In this document: positions 31,515 through 40,236 of the stretch, one piece after another
Layout: each line of letters opens with the position of its first letter
How positions within the stretch are numbered: position 1 is the first letter of the stretch
NCBI GenBank assembly: GCA_964392085.1
Contig: CAYMOV010000001.1
Span: forward strand, 62,001 to 126,000
Direction of reading: 5' to 3'
Length of the DNA stretch: 64,000 nucleotides
Source: CAYMOV01 sp964392085
Lineage (GTDB): Bacteria > Oederibacteriota > Muellerivitia > Muellerivitales > Muellerivitaceae
Notes under the pieces: generated by a model
Told to the model about the DNA's origin: nothing
What the model saw: only the letters and a program-made list of their open reading frames with translations
The model's database searches: none
Made by a program: the position numbers and the translations under genes

Positions 31515-33893
31515 ATGTCCACCCTACCCGATCCCCTGAAAACCCTCATAGGCCCCTTCAAAGCCGAGACCCAGAGGGGTTTCGACAACCGATCGGTCTC
31601 CGGGGGTCTCGACCGCTACGTCCTCCAACAATTGGACTTGGTCCTTTCACGATTAAAGGCCGACAAGGGGTCTGCCTTCGAGTACCGGAATTTCCTCAAC
31701 CAGCTCCGGGTGGACTTCGGCCAATACCTGACCCTCGTTCCCGACGGCCGCAGGGTCCTGATTGAAAAGGCCCATACCGGTCTCCACTTTTGGGCCGTGC
31801 AAAACATCCCCTCGACCTCCCCCGAACCGACAAACGCCCCCGACCGGCGCGCCGCCCTGGATTTCGTGCCTAGGTCCAAGCAAGCCGCCTTCCGCAGGTT
31901 GGGGATATCGACCCTCGACGAGCTCCTTCGCTATACCCCGAAATGGGTCGTGGACAAGACCCTGATTTCCCCCTTGGCCCAGATCCCCGTGGGTACGGAC
32001 CCGCCATTCCTCCTCGCCCGGATCAACGGCGTCTCGGTCAACCAACACGGCCCCCGGTCGTCCCTCAAGGTCATCCTGCAGGATGCGAGCGGTCACCTGA
32101 CCTGGACCTGGTTCAACCGTCCCTTCCTCAAGCGAGAAATGTTGGTGGGACGTTGGGTGTTGCTTCACGACCGGCCGGACGGGTCCCGGTTCGGCCAATC
32201 CCTTATCGGTAAGAACGGGTCCCATGAGTTTTTACAGGACGGGGACATCGAAAAACTCCAGGCCGGGCATCCCCTGGTCCTTTATCCCACCACCCCCACC
32301 CTCACCCAGGATTTTTGGCGGGTCACCCTCGCCCAGGCCCTGGAGGCGGGTGGCGGTGCCCAGGGCGATTTCCGGCCCCCCCAAGTCGGGATCCCCACCC
32401 AGGGGGAGGCTCTCGAGAAGATCCACCGGCCCGCCACCCTGGACGAATACGAGAAAGCCCGCCAACGACTGGCCCTGGATGACCTTTTCATCCTCCAGCT
32501 TTTCCTCCTCCTCAAGCGGCGGGCCCTGGAAAAAACCGCCAAGGGCCGGGAGTACGCCTTCGAGGGGGACCGCATCCTCAAGTTCCGCAAGGCCATCCCC
32601 TACAGCCTGACCACCGCCCAGCGGCGGGTGATCCAGGAGATCCGGAAGGACCTCGGGAAGACCCATCCCATGAACCGGCTCCTCCAGGGCGACGTGGGAA
32701 GCGGCAAGACCGTGGTGGCGGCCATCGCCATGCTTTACGCGGCGGACTCGGGCGTCCAAAGCGCCCTCATGGCCCCCACCGAAATATTGGCCCAACAGCA
32801 TTACGACACCCTGGTGAAGTTGGTGGGGCCCGTGGGCCTGCGGGTCACCCTGATCGGCGGCGGCCAAAAGGCCGCGGAGCGGCGCAAGGCCCTGGCGGAA
32901 TTGTCCTCGGGTCAAGTGGACGTCGCGGTTGGGACCCACGCCCTGATCGAGGACGCCGTGAAGTTCCACCGCCTGGGACTGGTGGTACTGGATGAGCGCC
33001 ACAAGTTCGGGGTGCTCCAGCGGGCGGCCCTGGAACAAAAGGGCAACCATCCGGACGCACTCATGATGACCGCCACGCCGTTCCCCCGGGCCTTGGTCCT
33101 GACCGAATACGGCGACACGGACCTCTCGATCCTGGATGAGAAGCCCAAGGGGAGAAAGCCCATCACCACGGTCTGGCGGAGCGAAGCTAAGAAGGAAGAG
33201 GCTTATGCCTTCGTCCGGGAGCGGGTCCTTAAGGGCGAACAGGCCTTTTTGGTCTACCCGGCCGTGGAGGAATCCAAGACTTTCCTCAAGTCCGCCGTGC
33301 AGATGCACCGGCTGTTCCAGGCCCAGGTCTTCCACGGGTTCCGGGTGGGGCTCCTGCACGGGCGCATGAAGAAGGACGAGAAGAACGCCGTCATGGACGC
33401 CTTCCGGAGGAAGGACATCCAGATCCTGGTCTCCACCACGGTGGTGGAGGTCGGGGTGGACATCCCCAACGCCACGGTCATGGTGGTGGAGCACGCCGAA
33501 CGGTTCGGACTGGCCCAACTGCACCAATTGCGGGGCCGGGTGGGTCGCGGCGAGGCGGGATCCTTCTGCTTCCTCCTCACCTCGGACCGCCTGACCGGGG
33601 AGGGGGTGTCGCGGATCAAGACCATGACCGCCACCGATGACGGGTTCAAGTTGGCGGAGATGGACCTGAAACTCCGTGGGCCCGGGGACCTTTTCGGCAC
33701 CGCCCAAGCGGGGAAGCGGGAGGGTGGGATCGTGGACCTCAAGCGCGACGGGGAGCTGGTGGAGAAGGCGAGGCAGGAGGCCGCGGGGCTGGTCGGGGAC
33801 GACCCCGACCTTCGGAAGCCCGGCAACCAGGCGGTCCGCCAGGCCTTCCTCCGCCGCTACCACGGCGAACTCGACCTGGTTTCGATTTCGTGA
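31515..33893 (+). CDS. recG: ATP-dependent DNA helicase RecG
   Basis: Branch-migrating SF2 helicase that reverses stalled forks; 792 aa. An N-terminal extension precedes the wedge OB domain (about residues 150-270). Helicase motifs follow: Q-motif-like PYSLTTAQRRVIQEI, Walker A GDVGSGKTVVAAI, MAPTEILAQQHY, the DExH box written DERHKFGV, MMTATPFPRAL, STTVVEVGVDIPNA and the QLRGRVGRG motif VI. The C-terminal RecG wedge-contacting tail is present. The ATG at 31515 follows the -10 box by 8 nt with no Shine-Dalgarno. It is flanked with rpmB by inverted copies of a dispersed repeat. Confidence 0.96.
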   Translation: MSTLPDPLKTLIGPFKAETQRGFDNRSVSGGLDRYVLQQLDLVLSRLKADKGSAFEYRNFLNQLRVDFGQYLTLVPDGRRVLIEKAHTGLHFWAVQNIPSTSPEPTNAPDRRAALDFVPRSKQAAFRRLGISTLDELLRYTPKWVVDKTLISPLAQIPVGTDPPFLLARINGVSVNQHGPRSSLKVILQDASGHLTWTWFNRPFLKREMLVGRWVLLHDRPDGSRFGQSLIGKNGSHEFLQDGDIEKLQAGHPLVLYPTTPTLTQDFWRVTLAQALEAGGGAQGDFRPPQVGIPTQGEALEKIHRPATLDEYEKARQRLALDDLFILQLFLLLKRRALEKTAKGREYAFEGDRILKFRKAIPYSLTTAQRRVIQEIRKDLGKTHPMNRLLQGDVGSGKTVVAAIAMLYAADSGVQSALMAPTEILAQQHYDTLVKLVGPVGLRVTLIGGGQKAAERRKALAELSSGQVDVAVGTHALIEDAVKFHRLGLVVLDERHKFGVLQRAALEQKGNHPDALMMTATPFPRALVLTEYGDTDLSILDEKPKGRKPITTVWRSEAKKEEAYAFVRERVLKGEQAFLVYPAVEESKTFLKSAVQMHRLFQAQVFHGFRVGLLHGRMKKDEKNAVMDAFRRKDIQILVSTTVVEVGVDIPNATVMVVEHAERFGLAQLHQLRGRVGRGEAGSFCFLLTSDRLTGEGVSRIKTMTATDDGFKLAEMDLKLRGPGDLFGTAQAGKREGGIVDLKRDGELVEKARQEAAGLVGDDPDLRKPGNQAVRQAFLRRYHGELDLVSIS

Positions 33894-33904
33894 CGAACAC
33901 ATCA

Positions 33905-34105
33905 AAAACGATTGAAACCACGGATGCACACAACCCGCGCTCAAATAAAGGTTCAATGAACGCATGATCGTCCCGATCTCCATATCACGGAATAAGGGCG
34001 GGACAAATTCACACAGATACTGATTTTGGAATGGAACTTATTTCTATTTTGTTTAAATAGTCTGATCTGAGTGCATCTGTGTGGATTTGTGGCTGATTGG
34101 GTTTA
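33905..34105. repeat. Dispersed repeat, copy 2, right of recG (word CACAGATGCAC)
   Basis: It contains ATTGAAACCACGGATGCACA (from 33911), a hairpin with arms GTCCCG (about 33970) and CGGGAC (about 33999), and TGCATCTGTGTGGATTTGTG near 34073. The blocks 33909-33942 and about 33982-34010 match copy 1 at 30861-30925 in opposite orientation. The spacing between the blocks differs, so insertion or deletion has occurred. Confidence 0.7.
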
Positions 34106-34110
34106 GGTTC

Positions 34111-34140
34111 TTGTCTTTGGCCGCTCCCAACCGATAAAAT
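34111..34140 (+). promoter_or_regulatory. Sigma70-type promoter of rsmD, leaderless geometry
   Basis: TTGTCT (34111-34116), an 18-bp spacer, then TAAAAT (34135-34140). The rsmD ATG begins 7 nt after the last base of the -10 box, so the transcript is expected to start at or within a base or two of the start codon. Confidence 0.7.
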
Positions 34141-34146
34141 CAACCT

Positions 34147-34710
34147 ATGAGAATCATCGCGGGAAAGTACAAGAGCCGGGCGGTCAAGCCGCCCAAGAGC
34201 GGCGGGGTCCGTCCCACCTCCGACAAGGTGAAAGGGGCCCTCTTCAACATCCTGGAGCCCTGGACCGATACCCATGTCCTCGACCTCTACTCGGGGACAG
34301 GCAACCTGGGCATCGAGGCCCTCAGCCGGGGCGCCGTCGAGGTGTACTTCGTCGACCACGAGCCCCTGAACCTCAAACTTATCCGCGAGAACCTGGCCGA
34401 GTTGGGTCTCAAGGAAGGCCTTGGACCGCCGCACCTCAAGCTCCTACTCCAGGAAGTCGCCCAGGCTTTTTACCAGCTCCATAAGGACGCCAAGACCTTC
34501 GATGTCATCCTGGCGGACCCGCCCTATGAGCCAGGAGCCGCCAAGATCGTCCAGAACCTCTTGAAACAATATCCGATCCTCAAGCCGGGTGGGTTTTTGG
34601 CGATCGAGCACGGGGAAAAAGACCCGGACCTGGAAGCGGAATTCACGATGGAACTGGTCCGCCAACGCAAATACGGCGAGACCCTGCTGACGTTGTTTAA
34701 GGCCCCCTGA
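34147..34710 (+). CDS. rsmD: 16S rRNA (guanine-966-N2)-methyltransferase RsmD
   Basis: SAM-dependent methyltransferase of 187 aa acting on the 30S subunit. It shows MRIIAGKYKSRAVKPPK, VRPTSDKVKGALFNIL, the SAM-binding LDLYSGTGNLGIEALSRGA and the catalytic DPPY motif (ILADPPYEPG). rsmD-coaD adjacency is a common bacterial arrangement. The coaD promoter lies within its last codons. Confidence 0.95.
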   Translation: MRIIAGKYKSRAVKPPKSGGVRPTSDKVKGALFNILEPWTDTHVLDLYSGTGNLGIEALSRGAVEVYFVDHEPLNLKLIRENLAELGLKEGLGPPHLKLLLQEVAQAFYQLHKDAKTFDVILADPPYEPGAAKIVQNLLKQYPILKPGGFLAIEHGEKDPDLEAEFTMELVRQRKYGETLLTLFKAP

Positions 34711-34721
34711 GGTTGTAGGAT
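34693..34721 (+). promoter_or_regulatory. Sigma70-type promoter of coaD
   Basis: TTGTTT (34693-34698), a 17-bp spacer, then TAGGAT (34716-34721), beginning inside rsmD. The predicted leader to the coaD start is about 130 nt, and no known riboswitch was recognised in it. Confidence 0.65.
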
Positions 34722-34858
34722 ACGCGCTTGGGTCGGCGATGGGGACAACGCCGGTGGGCGATCCGGTATCGGCCAGAAGCCTTTTCAGAATCCTTTCCCC
34801 ATGCCCCCCATGTCCTCCGTGGTTAAATTGTTTTGGAAGCGTCCAAAGGAGACTCGAC

Positions 34859-35368
34859 TTGCCCAAGATTATCGGACTCTACCCCGGCTCCTTCGACCCC
34901 TTCACCAATGGGCACCTGGACATCGCGAAACGCGCCTTGAAAATGTGCGACCACCTGTATGTCGCGGTGGTGGGGAACCCCAACAAGAACTCGACCTTCA
35001 CTTCCGAGGAGCGCGTAAAGCTCTGCGAGTCCTCCACCCATGGATTGGGTAAGAAGGTGAGGGTGGTCTCGTTCAACGGGCTTTTGGTGGACTACGCCCG
35101 GGAGATCAAGGCCAACATCATCTTCCGGGGCCTCCGGGCCGTGGCGGACTTCGAGTATGAGTTCCAGATGGCCCTCATCAACCGGTCACTTCACAAGCAG
35201 ATTGAAATCTGTTTCCTGGTCCCCAACGAAAAGTTCATTTTCCTGTCCTCCAGCGCCGTGAAGGAAGCCGCCAAGCTGGGCGGCGACATCCGGGGCTTCG
35301 TGCCGCCGGCCGTGGCCAAGGCCCTTCGGGTCCGGTACGCCCAGTCTCCCAACCCGTCCTCCCGATAA
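34859..35368 (+). CDS. coaD: Phosphopantetheine adenylyltransferase
   Basis: Penultimate step of coenzyme A synthesis; 169 aa. The nucleotidyltransferase motif is YPGSFDPFTNGHLDI (Thr16, Gly18 and His19), with NIIFRGLRAVADFEYE and LSSSAVKEAA, the ISSTxVRE equivalent. TTG 34859 is the start: AAGGAGA at 34846-34852 is correctly spaced and translation starts at the conserved N-terminus. CoA feeds the fatty acid cluster immediately downstream. Confidence 0.95.
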   Translation: MPKIIGLYPGSFDPFTNGHLDIAKRALKMCDHLYVAVVGNPNKNSTFTSEERVKLCESSTHGLGKKVRVVSFNGLLVDYAREIKANIIFRGLRAVADFEYEFQMALINRSLHKQIEICFLVPNEKFIFLSSSAVKEAAKLGGDIRGFVPPAVAKALRVRYAQSPNPSSR

Positions 35369-35508
35369 ACCGGGGCTCCGTCCCGCCGATTCCTTTCTTG
35401 GCATCCCGTTTGGGGTGCTCCTTTGAAGTCCAGGCCCGATCCAAACCCCCCGCGGGGCCTCTCCCCCCGAAACAGCCCCTTTTGGAAGGTTTTTTGCCCG
35501 GGGATTTC

Positions 35509-35537
35509 TTGACACCGGAAAATCAGGACCCTAAAAT
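35509..35537 (+). promoter_or_regulatory. Strong sigma70 promoter of the yceD-rpmF-fab operon
   Basis: Consensus TTGACA (35509-35514), a 17-bp spacer, then TAAAAT (35532-35537). This is the closest match to the -35 consensus in the window and is followed by a 45-nt leader with GGAGGA (35577-35582). Confidence 0.82.
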
Positions 35538-35588
35538 CCCCTCGCTTTCAAGGAATTCTCGGGCTTTCGCCTTGTTGGAGGAACGCGC

Positions 35589-36104
35589 GTGTTGATCGTT
35601 GAAATGCGCGCCCTCGAAAAGGGCGATGTCCTGGTCGAAAGATCGGGCCCGCCGGATTCCTTCGGCATCGACCACATGCCCTCGGCGGTGACGGGTTCAA
35701 TGGAACTCCATTGCCAGGTCACCCTGCAGGATGAATACGTCTTGGCCAATGGTTGGGCCAAGGGCACCCTGCGGTTGACCTGTGATCGTTGCCTGAAGGA
35801 TTTCATGAGGGAGTTCCGCACCTGCCTGGAGATCCGGTTCCGCAAGGGCCCGGAACCGGCGGAGGAGGGACCCGTCGTCGAAACCGACGCCGAGCTGGCC
35901 TACTTCGAGGGCGACCAAGTCGACCTCGGGGATGAGATCCGCCAGGTGTTGGAGTTGTCGGTGCCTATGCGTTCCCTGTGCCGGGCCGGTTGCAAGGGCC
36001 TTTGCGGCGGATGCGGCGTCGACCTGAACTTGGACGTTTGCCGCTGCACCGGCCCCGCGCCTGATCCGCGGTGGTCGGCCTTGAAGGGTTGGAAGCCAGA
36101 CTGA
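35589..36104 (+). CDS. yceD: YceD/DUF177 family protein (23S rRNA accumulation protein)
   Basis: DUF177 protein of 171 aa, widely encoded before rpmF and linked in other bacteria to 23S rRNA accumulation. Core motifs are LTCDRCLKDF near residue 60 and the Cys-rich CRAGCKGLCGGCGVDLN near 133, probably binding zinc. GTG 35589 is set by GGAGGA 6 nt upstream. A hairpin (about 36107-36127) separates it from rpmF. Confidence 0.88.
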   Translation: MLIVEMRALEKGDVLVERSGPPDSFGIDHMPSAVTGSMELHCQVTLQDEYVLANGWAKGTLRLTCDRCLKDFMREFRTCLEIRFRKGPEPAEEGPVVETDAELAYFEGDQVDLGDEIRQVLELSVPMRSLCRAGCKGLCGGCGVDLNLDVCRCTGPAPDPRWSALKGWKPD

Positions 36105-36140
36105 TACGTCCCCGCGGACGCGGGACCGGAGGAAGAAGAA

Positions 36141-36323
36141 ATGCCTAATCCAAAGCGCCGGCACTCGCGGCAACGCCGCGACAAACGCCGGACCAACTGG
36201 AAGCTGAAGACCCGTTCGCTCTCGGTCTGCCCGCAGTGCAAGAGCAAGAAACTGCCCCATCGGGTCTGCCCGACCTGCGGTTTCTATAAGGGCAAGGAAA
36301 TCGTCAGCGTGGATGTGGTCTGA
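36141..36323 (+). CDS. rpmF: 50S ribosomal protein L32
   Basis: Complete at 60 aa: PNPKRRHSRQRRDKRR, then a zinc ribbon with CPQC and CPTC, then FYKGKEIVSV. Its position between yceD and plsX is the classical arrangement coupling ribosome and lipid synthesis. Confidence 0.97.
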   Translation: MPNPKRRHSRQRRDKRRTNWKLKTRSLSVCPQCKSKKLPHRVCPTCGFYKGKEIVSVDVV

Positions 36324-36343
36324 CCGGTCCACGGTCAACCCCG

Positions 36344-37423
36344 ATGCGCATCGCCCTTGACGCCATGGGTGGCGACCACGCCCCGCGAGAAACCGTCCAA
36401 GGTGCCGCGGCCGCCGTTCGCGATCCCGAGCTTTTGGCCCTCGCGGGTGGACCTTTCGAGGTCCTCCTGGTGGGTCGGCGGGAAGTTATTGAACGGGAGC
36501 TCGACGGCATCGAGGGCGTCCTCCGGGACCGTCTGCCCATCATCGACGCCCGCGAGACCGTGGGCATGGATGAGCACCCCGTCCAGGCCTGTAAGCAGAA
36601 AAAAGACTCCTCCATCGTCCGTTGCCATGACCTGATCAAGCGCGGGGAAGCCGACGCCACGGCCTCCGCGGGCAATTCGGGAGCCACCATGGCCGCCGCA
36701 CTCCTCACCTGCGGCCGCATCAAGGGAGTCTCCCGCCCCGCCATCGTCACGATGGTCCCCAGCCTCCAGGGCGTGGCCGTCCTCGTGGACGCCGGCGCCA
36801 ACGTGGACTGCCGGGGCAAGCACCTCCTCCAATTCGCCCTCATGGGCGAGGCCTTCGCCCGGACGGCCCTCGGCTTCAAGAAACCCCGGGTCGGCCTCCT
36901 CTCCATCGGCGAGGAGGAAACCAAGGGCAATGAGCTGGTCTTCGAGACCCAATCCCTCCTCCGGGCGGTCCCCTTCAACTACATCGGCAACGTCGAGGGG
37001 CGGGACGTGGTGAACGGCAACTGCGACGTCATCGTTTGCGACGGCTTCACCGGCAACATCACCTTGAAGGCCATCGAGGGCGTGGGGGAACTGGTCCTCA
37101 CCCAATTGAAGAAGGAAATGCGCTCCAACCTCTTCACCCTGCTGGGGGGTCTCCTGGCGGCGCCCGCTTTCCGGCGGTTCAAGAAGATGGTGGACTACAA
37201 GGAATACGGCGGCGCGCCGCTCCTGGGGATCGACGGGATCAGCCTGATCTCCCACGGGAAATCGAACGCCTACGCCATGAAGAACGCCGTCCGCGCGGCG
37301 ATGCGTTGCGTCCAGTACGGGTTGGATGGGGCGGTCCGGGAGGCCATCGAGAAGCACGGCCAGGTCAAGGACCCCAAGCCCGAGGGAAGTGGCCCCGAAG
37401 GGGCCGGGGAGAGCAAGCCGTGA
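36344..37423 (+). CDS. plsX: Phosphate acyltransferase PlsX
   Basis: Converts acyl-ACP to acyl-phosphate for phospholipid synthesis at the membrane; 359 aa. Motifs include RIALDAMGGDHAPRETVQGA, ASAGNSGATMAAALL, VLVDAGANVDC and DGFTGNITLKAIEG. The start has only a weak Shine-Dalgarno and probably relies on coupling to rpmF 20 nt upstream. The last bases overlap the fabH GTG. Confidence 0.96.
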   Translation: MRIALDAMGGDHAPRETVQGAAAAVRDPELLALAGGPFEVLLVGRREVIERELDGIEGVLRDRLPIIDARETVGMDEHPVQACKQKKDSSIVRCHDLIKRGEADATASAGNSGATMAAALLTCGRIKGVSRPAIVTMVPSLQGVAVLVDAGANVDCRGKHLLQFALMGEAFARTALGFKKPRVGLLSIGEEETKGNELVFETQSLLRAVPFNYIGNVEGRDVVNGNCDVIVCDGFTGNITLKAIEGVGELVLTQLKKEMRSNLFTLLGGLLAAPAFRRFKKMVDYKEYGGAPLLGIDGISLISHGKSNAYAMKNAVRAAMRCVQYGLDGAVREAIEKHGQVKDPKPEGSGPEGAGESKP

Positions 37424-38412
37424 GCAAGACCGTGACCGCCGGTATCCTGGGAACCGGGTCCTACCTTCCCGAACGCGTCCTCACCAACGCCGACCTCGAG
37501 AAGATGGTCGACACCAGCGACGAGTGGATCATCACCCGCACCGGGATCAAGTCCCGGCACATCGCCGCCGAGGGGCAGACCACCTCGGACATGGCCGTGG
37601 AAGCGGGGCGGCGCGCCCTCAAGTCCGCGGGACTGACCGTGGCCGACCTTGACCTCATCCTGGTCACCACCATCACCCCCGATATGCCGACCCCCTCGAC
37701 CGCCTGTTTCGTCCAAAGCAAGCTGGGGGCCCCCCAGGCGGCCGCCATGGACCTTTCGGCGGCCTGTTCGGGTTTCGTGTACGGCATCACCACGGCCAAG
37801 GCCTTCATTGAGAGCGGCATCTACAAGCATGTGCTGGTCTGCGGCGCCGAGAAACTTTCGGCCTTCACCGACTGGAAGGACCGCGCCACCTGCGTCCTGT
37901 TCGGGGACGGGGCCGGCGCCGTGGTCCTGGGGCCCTCGAAGGAGGGCCGCGGGGAAGTCCTCTCGACCTACCTCTGGGCCAACGGAAACGACGCCGAACT
38001 CCTGAAGATCCCCGGGGGCGGCTCCCGTTGCCCCGTCAGCCCGGCCTCGATCGAGGCCGGACAGCATTACCTCAAGATGGCCGGCAAGGAAGTTTTCAAG
38101 ATCGCGGTCAAGGTCATGGGGGACGCCGTGGCGGAGGCCCTGAAGGGCGCCGGGTTGACCCTGGCGGACGTGTCCCTCCTCCTGCCGCACCAGGCCAACC
38201 TCCGCATCGTACAGGCCGTGGGGGACCGGTTGGGACTGCCGCCCGAGAAGGTCTTCGTCAACCTCGACAAGGTCGGCAACACCTCGGCCGCCTCGATCGC
38301 CATCGGGTTGGATGAGGTCCACGCCGCGGGCCGCCTGAAGAAGGGCGATATCGTGGTCCTGGTGGCTTTCGGGGCCGGTTTGACGCTGGCGTCGGCGGTG
38401 ATCCGATGGTAA
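37420..38412 (+). CDS. fabH: Beta-ketoacyl-ACP synthase III
   Basis: Initiates fatty acid synthesis by condensing acetyl-CoA with malonyl-ACP; 330 aa. The catalytic triad is Cys116 (DLSAACSGF), His in LLPHQANLRI and Asn in VGNTSAAS. GTG 37420 overlaps the plsX stop (GTGA) and is preceded by GGGGAG. The same frame is open further upstream but only as a shadow of plsX. Confidence 0.96.
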   Translation: MSKTVTAGILGTGSYLPERVLTNADLEKMVDTSDEWIITRTGIKSRHIAAEGQTTSDMAVEAGRRALKSAGLTVADLDLILVTTITPDMPTPSTACFVQSKLGAPQAAAMDLSAACSGFVYGITTAKAFIESGIYKHVLVCGAEKLSAFTDWKDRATCVLFGDGAGAVVLGPSKEGRGEVLSTYLWANGNDAELLKIPGGGSRCPVSPASIEAGQHYLKMAGKEVFKIAVKVMGDAVAEALKGAGLTLADVSLLLPHQANLRIVQAVGDRLGLPPEKVFVNLDKVGNTSAASIAIGLDEVHAAGRLKKGDIVVLVAFGAGLTLASAVIRW

Positions 38413-38416
38413 CGCA

Positions 38417-38453
38417 AGGCAGCCGATAGCCGCTGGCCGTTAGCCGTTGGCCA
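38417..38453. repeat. GCCGTTGGCC/GCCGTTAGCC word cluster (copy 2)
   Basis: AGCCGATAGCCGCTGGCCGT followed by TAGCCGTTGGCC, a tandem of the same imperfect 10-bp word seen after purH (27108-27135). The two clusters share GGCCGTTAGCCGTTGGCC-type sequence. The 95-nt gap contains no other feature than the fabD ribosome binding site. Confidence 0.55.
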
Positions 38454-38507
38454 AAATCCAAACTGAAAACCGTTCATCCACAATAGCCTCAGAAGGATTG
38501 AATTACG

Positions 38508-39425
38508 ATGCGAGCGTTCGTTTTCCCGGGACAAGGTTCCCAAGCCGTCGGGATGGGGAAGGACCTTTGCGCGAACCATCCGGAAGCCGCGGAGGTGTTC
38601 CAAAAGGCCGACCAGGCCCTGGGCTTCGCCTTGTCCAAACTTTGCTTTGAGGGCCCCGAGGAGGAATTAAAGCTCACCTCCAACACCCAACCGGCGCTCC
38701 TCACGACCTCGATGGCCGCCTTGGCCGTCCTGGATAAACGCGGCGCGGCCTACGGGGCCGTGGCCGGCCACAGTTTGGGCGCCTACAGCGCCTTGGCGGC
38801 CGCCGGAGTCCTCACCCTCGAGGACGCGGTGCGGTTGGTGCGGCGTCGCGGCCAGTTGATGGAAGAAGCGGGGAACGGCAAAGGCACGATGGGGGTGATC
38901 CTCCAGTTGGAGGATGCCCTGGTCCTCCAGGCCTGCCAGGAAGCCTCCACGGTCGGCGTGGTGGAACCCGCCAACGTCAACTGCCCGGGCCAGATCGTGA
39001 TTTCCGGCGAGAAGGCCGCCGTGGCCAAGGCCCTGGAACTGGCCAAGGCCAAGGGCGCCAAGCGCGCCATGGAACTGCCGGTCTCAGGCCCCTTCCACAG
39101 TTCCCTCATGAAGCCGGCCGCCGACGCCTTCCGTTCCGAGCTCCAGAAGACACCCTTCGCCGATCCCCAAGTGACGTACTATTCCGACCTCGATGGGGCG
39201 GTCCTGAAGGACCCGGACGCGATCCGGGAAAGCCTGGTCCGCCAGTTGACCTCCCCGGTCCAATGGACCACCGTGATCCGGAAAATGGCCGGGGATGGGA
39301 TCGGGGTATTCGTGGAGGTCGGCAGCGGTAAGGTGCTGTCGGGCCTCATCAAGAAAATCGCCGAGTCAGCCGTCGTCCTGAACGTGGGGGACGCCGCGAC
39401 CGCGGCGGCGTTGCCGACGGAATAA
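38508..39425 (+). CDS. fabD: Malonyl-CoA-ACP transacylase
   Basis: Loads malonyl onto ACP; 305 aa. The FPGQGSQAVGMG oxyanion region, the nucleophile elbow GHSLGAYS, the catalytic His in SGPFHSSLM and the C-terminal EVGSGKVLSGLIKKI are all present. Confidence 0.96.
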   Translation: MRAFVFPGQGSQAVGMGKDLCANHPEAAEVFQKADQALGFALSKLCFEGPEEELKLTSNTQPALLTTSMAALAVLDKRGAAYGAVAGHSLGAYSALAAAGVLTLEDAVRLVRRRGQLMEEAGNGKGTMGVILQLEDALVLQACQEASTVGVVEPANVNCPGQIVISGEKAAVAKALELAKAKGAKRAMELPVSGPFHSSLMKPAADAFRSELQKTPFADPQVTYYSDLDGAVLKDPDAIRESLVRQLTSPVQWTTVIRKMAGDGIGVFVEVGSGKVLSGLIKKIAESAVVLNVGDAATAAALPTE

Positions 39426-39495
39426 ACCAGCCCCCCAGCCCGCGAAAGCCCGGAGGGAACCCGGGATGCGGGAGGGGCGTTCGAAGGGGATTAAC

Positions 39496-40236
39496 ATGCG
39501 ATTCAAGGACCAAGTCGCGGTGGTGACCGGCGGTAGCCGGGGCATCGGGAAGGCGATCTGCCTGGCCTTGGCCGGGGAAGGCGCCTCCGTGGCTTTTTGC
39601 GGCACCAACGAGGCCGCCCTGAGGCAGACCGCCGGGGAAATCGAGCGGAAGGGCGGGAAGGCCCTCGCGGTGACCGCCGACGTGTCCAAAGCCGAGGACG
39701 TCCAAAGGCTCTGCGACGAGACCCTGAAGGCCTTCGGCAAGGTGGATGTCCTGGTCAACAACTCCGGGATCACCCGGGACGGACTTTTGATCCGCATGTC
39801 GGAGAAGGATTGGGATGACGTCCTGAACGTGAACCTCAAGGGCACCTTTTTGGCCACCAAGGCCTTCACGAAGCCCATGATGAAGGCCCGGAAAGGGCGC
39901 ATCGTCAACATCACCTCGATCATCGGGGTGCGCGGCAACGCGGGACAGGCCAACTACGCCGCCAGCAAGGCCGGCATCATCGGTTTGACCAAGTCCACGG
40001 CCCGGGAACTGGCCAGCCGCAACATCACCTGCAACGCGGTGGCGCCGGGCTTCATCCAGACCGACATGACGAAGGACCTGAACGAGGCCACCCGGGAGGC
40101 GCTTTTAAGGGAGATTCCCTTGGGTTTCCTGGGGGAATCGGAGGATATCGCCAAAGCCGTGCTGTTCCTGGCCTCGGAGGACGCCCGTTACATCACGGGC
40201 CAAACCCTGTTGGTCGACGGGGGCATGGTGATTTGA
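39496..40236 (+). CDS. fabG: 3-oxoacyl-ACP reductase
   Basis: NADPH-dependent SDR reductase of the elongation cycle; 246 aa. It carries the cofactor motif TGGSRGIGKAI, NNSGITRDG, the catalytic Ser in ITSIIGVRGN and YAASKAG (YxxxK), with C-terminal GQTLLVDGGMVI. ATG 39496 with AAGGGGA is preferred to the in-frame ATG at 39466, which adds ten non-family residues. Confidence 0.96.
   Translation: MRFKDQVAVVTGGSRGIGKAICLALAGEGASVAFCGTNEAALRQTAGEIERKGGKALAVTADVSKAEDVQRLCDETLKAFGKVDVLVNNSGITRDGLLIRMSEKDWDDVLNVNLKGTFLATKAFTKPMMKARKGRIVNITSIIGVRGNAGQANYAASKAGIIGLTKSTARELASRNITCNAVAPGFIQTDMTKDLNEATREALLREIPLGFLGESEDIAKAVLFLASEDARYITGQTLLVDGGMVI

Noticed and set aside
32990..33010. RecG helicase motif II reads DERH instead of DEQH
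   Set aside because: The third position of the DExH box is variable in superfamily 2 helicases, so loss of function is not expected.
37036..37419. In-frame 5' extension of fabH across plsX
   Set aside because: The extension translates a shadow of plsX; the conserved FabH N-terminus begins at GTG 37420, which has a ribosome binding site.
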